Shown piece after piece: positions 41,905-53,655 of a DNA stretch of 64,000 bases. Each line of letters begins with the position of its first letter. Within the stretch, counting starts at the first letter, position 1. A program made the translations under genes and the position numbers. The notes beneath the pieces were generated by a model. That model worked only from the letters and a program-made list of their open reading frames with translations, was not told the origin of the DNA and did not search any database. This DNA is from Enoplolaimus lenunculus (Eukaryota; Nematoda; Enoplea; Enoplida; Thoracostomopsidae). The stretch is taken from assembly GCA_030248215.1 (NCBI GenBank), contig JASANG010000076.1, positions 1-64,000 on the forward strand, read 5' to 3'.

Positions 41905-42430
41905 TGTTTTCCGGTTTCAAATATTAATATTAAATTATGACGCATCGTCATGAATATAAATTGAAAATGTACAAAAATTATTGATAAATTGAAAAATTTT
42001 ATTGTTATTCTATTTTATGGTAATTTTGAAAATAAGATAAAAGTTAAACATTTGAGTGTTTCAGCGCTGTGTACAGCTAAACCAAGAGTAGTTGAAAAAT
42101 TGTTAAGAGATAACTCGATACATAAATCGCTATTTTAAGGTTCCAGTTATCATTTGTTACTTACAACGTTACTGCTGACGGTAAATTACGAATGTTTCAA
42201 AATTATTAGTCAATCTAAAATATTCTATGACCAAATATTACCAAGTTAGCTTGAAAACTGTTTTCTTAAATACTTATATTTTATCGAAAAACAAGTTAAA
42301 TTATATGAATTTCCACATTGGTCTGCTAAGTTGTGCGGTAATCTTTCTAATATACAAAGGCCAAAAATATACGGAATAATAACAAATTATATCTTAAACT
42401 CTTGCTGCAAAATCGGACAACTTGTCGCTT
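41905..42430. other. Upstream flank of plexin, AT-rich, nothing recognised
   Basis: This is where the plexin promoter and 5' UTR should lie. No TATA box, initiator or upstream exon could be singled out. No repeat family was recognised. Confidence 0.4.
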
Positions 42431-43170
42431 CTAAAATTGTTATAGCGACTTTGCTGAGTTGGCTACGGGCCTAGCCAGACCATACCACTCTTGTTAGAGG
42501 TGGAAATGAGTCACAATAAATGAGGTTACACTTTGGAGCCACAGAGCGCCCAACCTTCCCTGGAAAAGTTTTGAGCATTCCTAGAAAATTTTCAACGTTG
42601 CTTGTCAGTCAATGAAACCCATTGTACGTCGCTCCTGAAATTTTTTCAGTCATCTCTAGCCAGGTCAACTGGGCTACGGGCCTGTTTCCATTTCTGGCTT
42701 AAATACAACACCGATTGGCTTATGCTCATTTTTGACTGTGAAATACTTTGGCACTATTTACCACCGACATCACAAAAAAATGTCCTATTTTCTTTTCCCA
42801 CGAACCATTTTTCATTCGCGTTCCCAGGCAGATTCCATTTCGAAAAACAAATCAGATACAGTGATGAAAACGCTAGTTTGCGAAAAATGGTCCATTAAGA
42901 ATTCTAGGAATGCCACTTAATTGAGGCCCGTAGGATTTTGGCCTGTTCGGTCTAAAAGTCCTTTTTGCATCATGGCCGGTACTTGGTCGCTACATGTGAA
43001 AGGGGTGCAGTAGTTGCCAGAGGGGACCAGGGAACCTCAGCGCTGCCTCCCTCTCCGGTAGAAATTTGGTCCTTCTAGAATATTTACAACCTTGCTTGTA
43101 AGTCGTCGAAACCCCTTGCAGCGCCTTGTCAAAAACGTTCAGCCGCCTACCAAAATAAATTTGGCTACGG
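42431..43170. mobile_element. Degenerate cluster of CAGGCCCGTAGCC elements, family D
   Basis: Contains ttggctacgggcctagcc, gcccaaccttccctggaaaa, gtcaactgggctacgggcct and, at 42985-43170, a related stretch ending aaatttggctacggcttg. These are eroded or partial copies of the family D element whose cleaner copies follow. Confidence 0.45.
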
Positions 43171-43706
43171 CTTGAAAAGGAACAGGTAAGATTTCAGAGG
43201 GCGATGTGGGTCCCTCAAAATTGTCAATTGGGGCCAAAACTACTGCTTTTGGGCGCCAAAATTTTTTTCAAAGGAACCGATCTGATTGCCCTTATTGGCT
43301 ACCAGTCTATATTACATTGGTAGATTTAAGAATACTATATATACATTTGTATAAGTGGACCACGATAGGTATACAATATTCTACTCCATTCTCATGCATT
43401 GTATTTTCTTGAAGATAAAGTTTCAAGCCCGTATAACAGCTTAACATGTCGGAGGACGTGAAGACCAAAAAATTGTTCCAGAGAGGCATACTGGGATCTC
43501 ACATGGTTTACAGGTAGGGCTGGCCCGTAGTCAAGGGGGAGTCAGTAGGATTCAGCACCCCTGAAAAAATTTTGGTCGCCTAAAAAATTTTCAATTTTGT
43601 TGTTCTGATAGTTCTTTTATTTAGACACAGTGATTCAATTCATTCGGAAATAGAATCAACTCACTACAGTGAACCAACGAATTATTTGTTATCCATTATC
43701 AAATCC

Positions 43707-43871
43707 AGGCCCGTAGCAAGCTTAGCTTGTTTTGGGAGCTAAAAATTGTTCAGGAGGGGCATACAAAGATTTTAAATGACTTACACGCAAGGTTGACTTT
43801 TTCTCTAGGGGGCCCAAAATTTTTCCAAGGGACGCTGAGCCCCCATATCCCCCCTTGGCTACGGACTCGAC
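43707..43871. mobile_element. Miniature element with CAGGCCCGTAGC ends, family D
   Basis: Left end caggcccgtagcaagcttag, interior gcccaaaatttttccaagg, right end ccccttggctacggactcg. Ends are imperfect inverted repeats. Confidence 0.55.
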
Positions 43872-43924
43872 CGAATCTCAAAGTTTCTTGGTCTCACCCT
43901 CCCCTAATAAATCTACACAGAATA

Positions 43925-44105
43925 TGGACGTACTGTAGTTACCCAAATAAGAAGGGGTAAGAAAAGGGAGTCCTCCCGACGGTGGGACATCGCGAGCCGT
44001 GCCCCCCCAAATTTGGCTGGTGATTTCCAAATAGAGCTAACTGCAGACGCACCCCAAAATTATTCAGTGCCCCACAGATAAAATTTTCTTCGGACGCCAC
44101 TGTGA
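43925..44105. mobile_element. Family E element copy next to a family H end
   Basis: Starts with a family H-like tacccaaataagaaggggta, then gtgcccccccaaatttggct and a right end gataaaattttcttcggacg. The join suggests a nested pair. Confidence 0.45.
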
Positions 44106-44346
44106 CACTGTTGCACAGGTTGCGTCCGATCTGAACTTATGATAATTTCTATATAAATACCTGATGTTTTTCTATAATTTATACCACTGCACCAACAGTT
44201 ACCAGCCACGGTTTCTTATTATTCCAGAATTTATTCGCCATCAGATGCTGTTAATTCGGTTAGTTTGCGTCTTTTGCGAACTAAATTTAGAATTATTAAT
44301 AATTCAGACAACGTGAATATTTCTGTATATGTACCGATGAGAGAGC

Positions 44347-44528
44347 AAATGTATAGAACAGGGCCGGAACAGTAGTATAAGCATATTCCTAAGCCTAAGC
44401 ATAAGAATGAGCCTATACCTAAAGCATAAGAATGAGCCTATGCTTAAGCAAAAGATTAGTCTAAAGCTTAAGCTTACACTATAACAGTCCCGCCGGAAAA
44501 CGTTCCGGCCCTGTTGTATACGTGGGCC
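44347..44528. mobile_element. TTAGGC-cored miniature element, family A
   Basis: Left end aaatgtatagaacagggccg and right end cgttccggccctgttgtata with cgtgggcc. The core has cctaagcctaagcataagaa twice over as a 29-base direct duplication (ataagaatgagcctat). Box agtctaaagcttaagcttac present. Confidence 0.75.
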
Positions 44529-44825
44529 GATGAGAGAAATAGCGCTCGGCAGCAAAATGGTAAGTTTTGTAAGCTGAAAACATAAATGTGACCAGAAACT
44601 CAATGGTTTTGATGTTACCAGTGTCTAAGCCTGTCTAAAACCAGAAATTAGTAACACAGTTGTATTCAGGTTCATTTAAGAAGTTAGAAAAACGTTCGTA
44701 ACATAGAATTCCTATAGTGCTGTTGGTATTTCCATGGCCAGGCGGACGAATATGGTCGTATAAGATCCGGAGCTCCTGATGGCACCTTGTGTTGCAGCAG
44801 CGCTGACAGTGCTGTGTGTTTGGCT

Positions 44826-45000
44826 TGAAGCCGGGACAGTAGACAAAAGGTGGGCAAAGGGGTTTAGTTCCCCTGAAAAAAATTTTATCACCACTAAAAA
44901 ATTTTCAACCTTGCATTAAAGTCAACGAAAACACCTTTTATGCCTCTCCTGAAATTTTTTTACCTCACCCTAGCAAGGTTAGCTGGCTACGGTACTGCTT
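44826..45000. mobile_element. Family D element
   Basis: Interior caaccttgcattaaagtcaa and cgaaaacaccttttatgcc, right end ccctagcaaggttagctggc with tacgg. The left end is eroded. Confidence 0.5.
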
Positions 45001-45439
45001 GAAGCCTTAAAGTCTGCCAAGTACGGAAAACAGAAAACCAAATACTTTAATTATCATATAAAAGTATTGTATTTTCGCAGCCATAATTCTAAAACACTAA
45101 TAAATTCCCGTTGTAAAACATTTTTCAAGGTTTATCCTTCAAATCCAGCCAATATATTTTACGGATATACAATGATCGGCATACCTGAAGATGTTCGCTA
45201 GATAACAGTTAGCTCGTCTGCATGTTGCCTGAAATCCCCGTGTGCCTTTTGTAACCTAATTCGACCGACGCCAGCATTTAATAGTCGGTGACAACCCTGT
45301 CGTCAACGAAAGTTGAAAAACTATTTTTGATCCCATCTCACAACATCAGACCACTCCTGACAAATGACACCTTTGTCATAGGTAAATAACGACCACCCCC
45401 CCCCCCAAAACATATATAACCTTTAAACCGTAACGGATC

Positions 45440-45595
45440 GGGAGAACATAAGTAGGCGCTCATCCATCCTGGAAATATTTTAGCCCCTAGAAAATTGTCA
45501 CCCTTACTTGTAAATCATCGAAAACTCTTGTATTATGCCCCTCTGGAAAATGTTTTAGCGTCCCTCTAACAAGATGAGTTGACTACGGACATGAA
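45440..45595. mobile_element. Family D element, eroded
   Basis: Interior cacccttacttgtaaatcat and cgaaaactcttgtattatgc, right end taacaagatgagttgactac with ggacatg. The typical order of family D is preserved. Confidence 0.5.
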
Positions 45596-45859
45596 CTTTC
45601 AGGAAGCAAAAAAACAATAACCTCTCAATTGCTAAGGTAAACAAATTCGGGTACGCGCATAACAAAACACACCTCGTTAGTTATAGTTCGCCGTTGGCAC
45701 GTAATAATAATGCCGTACCAAACTCAGAGGAAGAAGCAACGATGCTAATAATATGATGCTCGTTCAATTCTTTTTTGTTCCATTCCAACTTTTAATACGT
45801 AAAACGTTCTCTGTGCGGGCAAAAGGCGACAATCAGCAACAATTTTCGCACATCATAAC

Positions 45860-45965
45860 CGTAGCCAGCTCACCTTGCTATTGGGGGGTTACAAATTTTT
45901 CAGCATGGGTATACAAGGGCTTTCGATGACTTTATAAGCGAGGTTGACAATCTTCTAGGCAGGGC
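45860..45965. mobile_element. Family D fragment, inverted
   Basis: Begins accgtagccagctcaccttg, the inverted family D right end, and continues through gctttcgatgactttataag with ttctaggcagggctggg at the far side. Confidence 0.45.
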
Positions 45966-45984
45966 TGGGATTCTACCCTGGACC

Positions 45985-46215
45985 TGGCGTGGACCGGGCG
46001 CCATCGCAGCATTGAGCGGACCGGACCGCAGCGTTAATCGGCCCGGACCGCTGCTGCGTTGAGCAGACCGCATCGTAGCATTGAGCGGACCGGACCGTTG
46101 TCTTGAGCGGACCGGATCGCAGCATTAAGCGGACTGAACCGCGGCATTGACATGATTGGACCGCCGAATTAAACAGACCAGATCGCGACATTAGCGAACT
46201 GGGCCACAGCACGGA
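45985..46215. repeat. 22-bp GC-rich minisatellite
   Basis: About nine or ten diverged copies of cgcagcattgagcggaccgg plus ac. Base composition is far more GC-rich than the surroundings. Left units are better preserved than right ones. No gene is associated; a minus-strand open frame across it is a product of the repeat. Confidence 0.85.
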
Positions 46216-46443
46216 CCACCGGACTGGTGAGAAATTGTGGACCGGTCCGACATCACTACTCGAAATGCATCCAATTACTTACAGCAGGAAAACCATATTT
46301 TCAACACAATCATTGCATTTCAAAATTAATAACCCAAAGCACTGTTCAACTGTTCAGTGAGCTTACAATTCAAAAATACTCAAGAATTATGTGATTTTAA
46401 TACAAACCCTTTGAAACTCAATAAGTCCATTTTGCATCCTCAC

Positions 46444-46604
46444 GGGCCCGTGGCCAAGGGGAGCAGGGTAGGCTCCGCCCCCTTAAAAAATTTGGACCCC
46501 CCTAAAAATATTTAACCTTGTTTGTATGTCAACGAAAACGCTTGTATGCTCCTAAAGAAAAAACATATAACCACTCCTAGCAAGGTGAGTTGGCTACAGG
46601 CGTG
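46444..46604. mobile_element. Family D element, well preserved
   Basis: Left end gggcccgtggccaaggggag, interior aaccttgtttgtatgtcaac and cgaaaacgcttgtatgctcc, right end gcaaggtgagttggctacag with gcgtg. Ends are inverted repeats around GTAGCCAA. Confidence 0.6.
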
Positions 46605-48050
46605 TCCTGTCATCAAATGCTTAAACAACCTTCGTCAATTGTACCTTGTAGTACCATTTCAAGCTGTCACAGGAGCTTATATCTTCGACCAATGTCCCTT
46701 GTTGTTGATTTGCGTGTATGGCACACGGTCACTCTTTCGATTTGAGGTTCAAATTAATGAAATGAAAATCTTCAGCTTGCGATCACAAATTTCTTACATT
46801 CGGCCTCGGTAGCAGGAGCGTGTACAAAAGGGGGGTGTACATGGGGATATACCCCTTGAAATTTTGGAACAGACAAGAGAAAACGCATACGGTAGGGTAA
46901 CCAGCAGGATTCTTGAGGTCAAACAAACTAAACTCGACAAGTTCGCTGTCAAAATACTTTATACAAGGTTTATGCCCTTCCGAAATGGAAGCCTGGCTAC
47001 GCACTCGTACTCGGTGTTGTTGTTCTTGACCGGTAATACTTGAATACAGCTAACACAGAGTGGATTACGCTAATTGAATTAAAAATCCTTCCGTCAAAAC
47101 TAAACCCGGATCCGGGTGCATTTGTGCGCTGACTTTGGATTTTATTTTGTTGTTTGAGGTTTATGAACGAACCTTCTAGTTTTACTGCGTTTGATTTTGT
47201 ATAATTACTGACCGGTTCCAGAGGTAAAATGAACCCCTGAAGATGGAACGAATGGCCAAACAGCCCTCAAAGTGTATGGGATTCTTTCGTTTTTAGTGCA
47301 AATTTAACGAAATACCGTATAATGTAATCAGGTAACGAAATTTTTTGATGGTTGAACACAAACGTCCAAGCATGCGATATAACAAATTCATTTGGCATTT
47401 TAAAAATTAGAAATTACACACTAAACACGTGTATATTCGACGTATTTGGAACATTCAGCCTGCATCTCATCAGAAATTTCTGGATCCACCACTGGTTGTC
47501 TAAAACGGTAATTGTTATTCAGGACAGCGCAAAGCAACGTTGCAACCAAATCAACCAATTATATTGTAAACAAACCTGTTTTTCATTTTTACATCACCCA
47601 ATCAGATTGAGTTAGCAGTCTAGCTTTGCTGGAACAAGATTCGATGTAAGGGGTGTTCGATGACCAAGTGACAAAACAGTTGTTGCTCAAGACCCTAAAT
47701 TTTTACAATTTTTGAAAATCAACGCTTATTTTACATATTCCAACCATTTAAGTATACGCGAACACTAAAAATTAATAAAAGCCAAATTACTTAGCTAATA
47801 AGCAAGGTCGGATTCAGAAAAAATTCAAGGGGGCACAAGTCGAGATCCGTTATACCCTGATAAATCCCACGCCAGAATGATACTAAGGGCCGTTCGAGAG
47901 TGCCCAACGAAACCCCTCGATCCACCCCTGAAAAGAAATATCGATGCTCAAAGCAGATACGTATGTGAAGTAAACAGATAATTTTGCTGTTCGAGACTCT
48001 CATATCAGTTAATTGGATTCTTATTACACTCTGATAATAATGTTGACTAA
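46605..48050. other. No gene; possible eroded miniature elements
   Basis: Around 46805-47010 a stretch with gtacaaaaggggggtgtaca and a right end ggaagcctggctacgcactc resembles an eroded relative of family D. Around 47805-47935 a G-rich unit (attcaagggggcacaagtcg) faces cgatccacccctg. Otherwise unrecognised AT-rich DNA. Confidence 0.35.
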
Positions 48051-48054
48051 ACCA

Positions 48055-48575
48055 TCATCGGATCTAGAGGGAATGTTGGGGGGCACCCCTTTTCCCTTTC
48101 CGTCAAAAACATTTTCGTGATAAACTAGTATGGTCCCTTCCTGTTTTATATTTTCCCCTTAGAAAATTGGCACATATATAGCATGCAGTACATATTGCGT
48201 TTCATAACATTTGCTCGCGCGCCCTCTGCCATAAATTTCTGAATCCGCCGTTGGACTGGACAAAGTTTGATAAATTAATTTCGGACAGAGTCACAAAGTT
48301 AGCAGTTCGAACGAAAACATCACTTTAGTATATAATTTGACAAATAACCTTTTCTCTAATGAATATTTTCTATTTCATCTGAGATCTAATTTCACTGCTT
48401 TGAAATTCCAGCGTCGCTCTTGAGGTGGAAAAATAGTACGGTAGAAATCTTATCATTTTACCACCAAAAATTGTCTGAGCTGGAAAAATTGTAAAAGAGG
48501 GACCTTACCATTTTATCACAAACAAATTTCTGACGGGGGGCGTATGCCCCCTCCCCGGTGGATACACTAATGCTT
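48055..48575. mobile_element. Two family F elements
   Basis: Copy 1 (48055-48258): ggatctagagggaatgttgg, cgtgataaactagtatggtc and a right end with gaatccgccgttgg. Copy 2 (48410-48575): tcttatcattttaccaccaa, gggaccttaccattttatca and the right end gcccctccccggtggata. The two are in opposite orientation. Confidence 0.5.
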
Positions 48576-49192
48576 ACACACTTCCTTCACAAACTAAATT
48601 TGAGTTAAAGCCTAACAGTGAACCTAAAATCTAAAGTTAAACCAAAATTAGAAAATGTCAAAAAACTGTCTTGGGAGCGAAGTAGTAGATCTTAAAAAAT
48701 CTATTCGAGCCTAAATATATAAGCCCTCCGACGCTCGACCCACACCTGGTTTAGTTTAAATCGAAAAATATATATAGATTCAATTCAATGACAAATAGCA
48801 AGAGTTTTACAAACGCTTTATGGGTGCCTTTGCCAATTGTCTGACACACTATAAGCTTTCGCCTGGGTTGATTATTACTTTCGACAATTAGGTTACCAGC
48901 TGTGTGTCGCCAGAACTCAATTTGATGAAAACTTCAAAGTCTCACGCAGTTGGTTTGAATGACAATTTTCTTTGAAATATGAACAATTCAGGTGTTTAGG
49001 CGTAATAACTCGCACATAAATGATTTTCTTAAAAAATATTTTTTGAAATTCAACTTTAGAGTAGGTTTTAGACACGGAAAACATTTATCAGTGCAAAATT
49101 TAAGTATACCAGACGATTCAGCTAATAAAGCTGACTTATTCTCCAAATATCCGGTATGCATGAAAACGGAGCAAAGCAAAAAGTATGGATGA

Positions 49193-49351
49193 TAGGCCTA
49201 TGGGCCGGAACCAATGGGCAGTGTGGCTGATTCCATCCTGAAAAATGTATGCACAAAGTTATCAATCTTGCTTGTAAATCAACGAAAACCCTTGTATGCT
49301 TCTCCTGAAAAATTTTTTACCCACCTAACAAGGCGAGCTGGCTATAGGCCT
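49193..49351. mobile_element. Family D element
   Basis: Left end taggcctatgggccggaacc, interior caatcttgcttgtaaatcaa, right end aaggcgagctggctataggc with ctat. Ends inverted. Confidence 0.55.
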
Positions 49352-49604
49352 ATAGATCCTTTTTACGTAATTTGCATGCCATGAGCCATATTTTTGCTAC
49401 AGACTACGGCATTCGAACACGTCGCGCATCATGAGCTTAATCCTAAGCCTAATCCCAAAGCCTTAAATGTTCGAGACCCGATAATACCTTATGAGTTTCA
49501 AATGAATCTTTCTAAAAACTATGTAGCCCAACAAAACCAGCGATGGGGGTAAATTGCCTTGTTCCCAGTGATTCCGCCGAAGGATGACCAGGTCTAGGTC
49601 TCCT

Positions 49605-49803
49605 AACTGGCAGTGCCGGAGCGGGCAGGGGTGGTGGCTCCACCCAAATTCCAGGATGGGATCCCCAAACTCGAAAGTTAAGCGATCGAGAAGCCAGACG
49701 CATTTTAAAACTTAAGCGGTTTTTGTTTCAATCGGTTAGGATGGGGGCCCCTTGGAGGAACCCTAAATAGTGGGTATAGGGAGTGGCTGATCCAGCCCTG
49801 ATA
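49605..49803. mobile_element. Family G element, second copy
   Basis: Left end cagtgccggagcgggcaggg, interior gcattttaaaacttaagcgg and caatcggttaggatgggggc, right end tggctgatccagccctg. Same orientation as 32407-32605. Confidence 0.65.
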
Positions 49804-50474
49804 ACTGGGATAAAAACTAAAATTGTGTGCTGGATTTAGGTACTAAAATTGTGTTTTAGCTTCTCGTGTTGATTTCACTATTATATATCACGTAGCGTCT
49901 AATTACCACAAATTTCTGGACCATCCACTGGATATTAATAATCACATTATGCTACTTCCTCTCAAAAAAAAATACTTATCTCAATAGACGTCAATTGATA
50001 TGTTCAAAACATTTAAAATACTGAGCTAAACACAATAAAACCGATTAATCAAAAGCATTTTTAATTTTATTTTTCAAAATTTCAAAACCACAAATTTAAA
50101 ATTGTCTTCGTTTCAATCGAACAAACGCACAGTTGTTGCGGTTTATTTCGTGGCAAAGAATCTTGAAAATTTGCTGCAAAATGACTAGTTTGACCCTTAT
50201 GTGTTTAAAGTCATTTCGGCACTTAATTAGACAACCAGGCGTGCGTATTTATGATCAAGGATAGTTGACTTTTGAATTTTATTTACTGAATTATTAGCCC
50301 GTATTCTCAAATGTGGCTAGCACCTATCATCAGTTGGCAAGTCATCTGGCTGTAGAACCAGGGAATGGAGAAGTTCAAAATTCGGCACAATTTTTTAAAT
50401 TTTGTTTCAATCATAGTGTGAAAATTTTACAATACTCAATTGCAGGAGGCCGTCTATTTGTCAAACTACCGGCA

Positions 50475-50650
50475 AGGGTATCCCACGAGGGGGTGGTGGT
50501 ACTGGAGGGCACTGCCCCCCAAATTTGGCCGGTGCCACCCTCCCCAAATAGACTCTCGGTCTAATAGTAAACAATCTTGAATTGAAATTGTAGGAGACCC
50601 CCAAATTTCAGTGTTCTCTCCCCAAATAGATTCTGCGGATTCCCCTTCCA
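50475..50650. mobile_element. Family E element
   Basis: Left end ggtatcccacgaggg, interior aatttggccggtgccaccct and aacaatcttgaattgaaatt, right end aaatagattctgcggattcc. Flanked by an unrelated sequence (gcccgtattctcaaatgtgg / aggcatttgagaatacgacc) which is itself inverted at 50297-50695. The family E element is therefore probably nested in a larger foldback element. Confidence 0.55.
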
Positions 50651-50699
50651 ATCGCTAAGTGGTGATAAACGCTATAGGCATTTGAGAATACGACCCCTA

Positions 50700-52256
50700 G
50701 AGTCTAAAATCAATTTCATTGGCTAAAGCTCGCTCATCAAAACACTTTCGAATAACGCGGAGTGCACCCAGGAGTTCAGTTCGGGAGGGCCAATTAAATA
50801 ATTTGTTACTCCTTTAATGCTTAATTATACACTTAATACTTGTGAGCTATAACTATATAGCCAAATAGATTACTGTATGATAGTTTAAGCCCCTTATCCC
50901 GGTATCTCACAGACGTCCGCCAATTACCAAACTGTCAAGTGAAAGGCAACATGTAGATTGCACTGTGTAGAAGCTACTCCAAACCAGCTTGTGACACTAT
51001 GCTTCCGGATAGAACCAAAAAAATATACATCTTGTGTTTATTGAAGCATAAAACTGGCAAATAAGATGGAAAACGAACCAGAAAAAATAATCAATATGTT
51101 AACCCAAATGCGAAATGTGTATGGGTATTCGTTGTTGTTTTTGCGTCAATCGAGGTACGCTACGACGATACAGTTACGGTTTAAGGACAGTTGCGGATTC
51201 AAGGGGGGGCGACGTACGTTGCGGCCTCCGGATCAACGCGACGAAAAAGTTATAATAACATTTAGCACTAAAATGGCGTTTGGTTTCTCGTTCGTCGAGC
51301 TAGCGGCTTTTTTTGAAGTATATATCGTGCATCCTGTCTTAAATTTTGTCAATCCTCCACGGCGAAAGAGCGCTTTTCACGGGGGGGGGTTGTTGATTTT
51401 GAAATCGTAACTACATCCAGATTAAATAGGATGCATGTGGCTACAAAGAAGCGTACAGGTTGCGCTATACTTTACTGTGCCAGTCGCCATTGTACGGCGA
51501 GTATAGCGCAAACCTAACGTTCCAGTATTTGCTAGCCCCCTTACCTAAAAACCTTTGTAAGCCAGATTTGCCAACTTTTCGCAGAATAGTATTTTTATCC
51601 CGTTGGAAACTACACTGCGAAAAATGATGTGTCAAATTGACTCTCTCCGAAATAGGCTTTTCCTGACTACACAAACTGAGTCAAAATTCGACTCCGCCTG
51701 AGTCAATGTAGTTCTTTCCGGCGCCCCTGTGGCCAAAAGTTTGAGTTTTTACTCTCATAGTGTAAACGGTCCAAAAACACCCATTATACTTGAGTTTTAA
51801 ATTACAAATTTGAACCAAGTTCACCGGTGCCGGAAATAACTTTAAACCGAAAGCCATTTTCGGGTTTCGAAAATATGTCCAAAAAAGCTAAGTATACTTT
51901 AAGTTCCATGACCTTTAGGTTAAGTAAAAACGGTTTTTTCTTGTAGAGCGCAACTGTACCGAAAAAAAGAAAGTTAGCAACGCGCAAATTGAGATAATTG
52001 CTTAAAGTTTGCCGAAGTTTAAAAACTAAAACTAAGTTGAAATATTAAACTAAAAAATCTCTAGTGAGTGAAGGCTCTCATTTATAACATATAAACTGTA
52101 TCCTACAGATGGTAAAGTTATCTTTGCTCGTTGTGCTCGCACTTTAAACGCTTGTCCACAACGACGCCCCTGTAACCACTCTGTGCAGATTCCGATGTTG
52201 GGGTCCAAGGAACATACGGAATAAAAATGCGATGAATACTTGGCATACACATTGGT
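50700..52256. other. No gene; fragments of miniature elements
   Basis: At 51170-51415 a G-rich end (tgcggattcaagggggggcg) and tttagcactaaaatggcgtt resemble fragments at 27465-27575 and 49815-49930. At 51605-51720 a partial copy of the 11817 foldback element is seen (cactgcgaaaaatgatgtgt). No coding gene found. Confidence 0.4.
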
Positions 52257-52417
52257 GCTCATGTTACTTTTAGGGCCGTACAGCTTTCTGGTGGGACAAC
52301 AAAAGAGTACGCTTGGTTTAAGACTACATTTTTCGCTTACGCTGTGGCTTTAGGTTTATACTATTTTTCTACGCGTAGGGTCAGGTTTAGGACTGGCACT
52401 AAAAGGAACATTTGCCC
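52257..52417. mobile_element. TTAGGC-cored miniature element, family B, eroded core
   Basis: Left end gctcatgttacttttagggc and right end ggcactaaaaggaacatttg with ccc are inverted. The box agagtacgcttggtttaaga matches other copies, but the hexamer core is decayed (ggctttaggtttatac). Confidence 0.5.
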
Positions 52418-52524
52418 AAATTGCGAAGACATCAGAAAGTGTTAATAAACTCAATGAAAAGTAGTTGCAAAATGGGAAACAATGCAATTTTGAGGACCTT
52501 CTTGAACCAGATTTAAAACGAATC

Positions 52525-52700
52525 TATGACAATTCGTAGCACGACAACTTGTCTCACAACAATGAACTAAAGTATATGACAACAATGAACTAAAGTATAT
52601 GAATAAATCTAAGCATAATCATAAGCGTATTCGTAAGCCTAAGCCTAAAGAAGATATAATCAACCTCGGTTACGTAACAATACGGTATCGGGTAAATAAT
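52525..52700. mobile_element. TTAGGC-cored miniature element, family C, eroded
   Basis: Left end atgacaattcgtagcacgac with aacttgtc, core aatcataagcgtattcgtaa and gcctaagcctaaag. An inner 26-base direct duplication (caacaatgaactaaagtata) is present. Confidence 0.45.
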
Positions 52701-52831
52701 GAACCTGAAATGTTTTCTTGACAAGTGTAATTCGTTAACATGGGACATCATTAGTTGTAACAGTAGGCAAAATTTGCCCTCAATTTCGGTCAAAGAAGCC
52801 ATGTGTTGTATTGATTTGAAACACCGGAAAT

Positions 52832-52991
52832 TCGAGCCCATAGCCAAGGGGAGGCCAGGTGGGGCTCAGCTCCCCTAAAAAATTTTGCCCCCCAGAGAAG
52901 TCTCAACCTTGCTTGTAAGTCATTGAAAACCGTTGAATGCCCCTCCTGAAAATTTTTCGCACCCTAGCAAGGTAAGCTGGCTACGGGCCTG
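52832..52991. mobile_element. Family D element, well preserved
   Basis: Left end gagcccatagccaaggggag, interior caaccttgcttgtaagtcat, right end agcaaggtaagctggctacg with ggcctg. Clear inverted ends. Confidence 0.65.
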
Positions 52992-53462
52992 CGCAGATTG
53001 GTCTACAACGAGATTCAGTGGCGTATACAACGGGGGAGGGCTATCGCTAAATCCCTGAAATTTTTTCGAGACGCGAGACAGAAGGAATAAAAATCAGTTG
53101 TACACTGCTAACGGATAATTGGATATAACGCGAATCGGCGGACTTGTAGACAAATCAGTGTGATTGCTCATTGCAACTTAATCATTCAATTGAATTGTTA
53201 ATGTCAAAAAACCTATCGGCTACGCCTCGCTCGTGCAATATTTTTGTACCAGAAGCTATACCATTCAGAAATAAATCGCTACATACACCCGATACTTGGT
53301 GAAATTAATTTCAATAACGAAAAAGGCGACGGCAAAAGTTTACCGATATTTTAAAATTTTGACTAAATTTTCCACCATGTGCCTGCCATTTACCTCAAAT
53401 TTTATTCCACTAAATAACTTTGGACACCCAATGGGCCTGGTCTAAAAATAACAACCAAGACG

Positions 53463-53655
53463 AGACAGGGGCGTCCGCAGAAAATTATGTTTGGGAGGGC
53501 ACCGAATTAAATTTTGATGCGCCCCTACAATTACAACTCAAGATTGTTTACTTTTACACCGAGTCAATTTCGTAGGCACCAGCCAAATTTTTTTTGCGGG
53601 GGGGGGGGGGGGCACGGTTCCCCAAGGCGCCCCCCGTGGGCACATCCGTGACACG
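53463..53655. mobile_element. Family E element, well preserved
   Basis: Left end acaggggcgtccgcagaaaa, interior caactcaagattgtttactt and aggcaccagccaaattttt, then a G homopolymer, right end gtgggcacatccgtgaca. Opposed ends share GxGGCGTCCGC/GxGGGCACATCC-like boxes. Confidence 0.6.

Noticed and set aside
46522-46812. Open frame starting in a family D element
   Set aside because: It begins inside the mobile element and shows no domain or conserved pattern.
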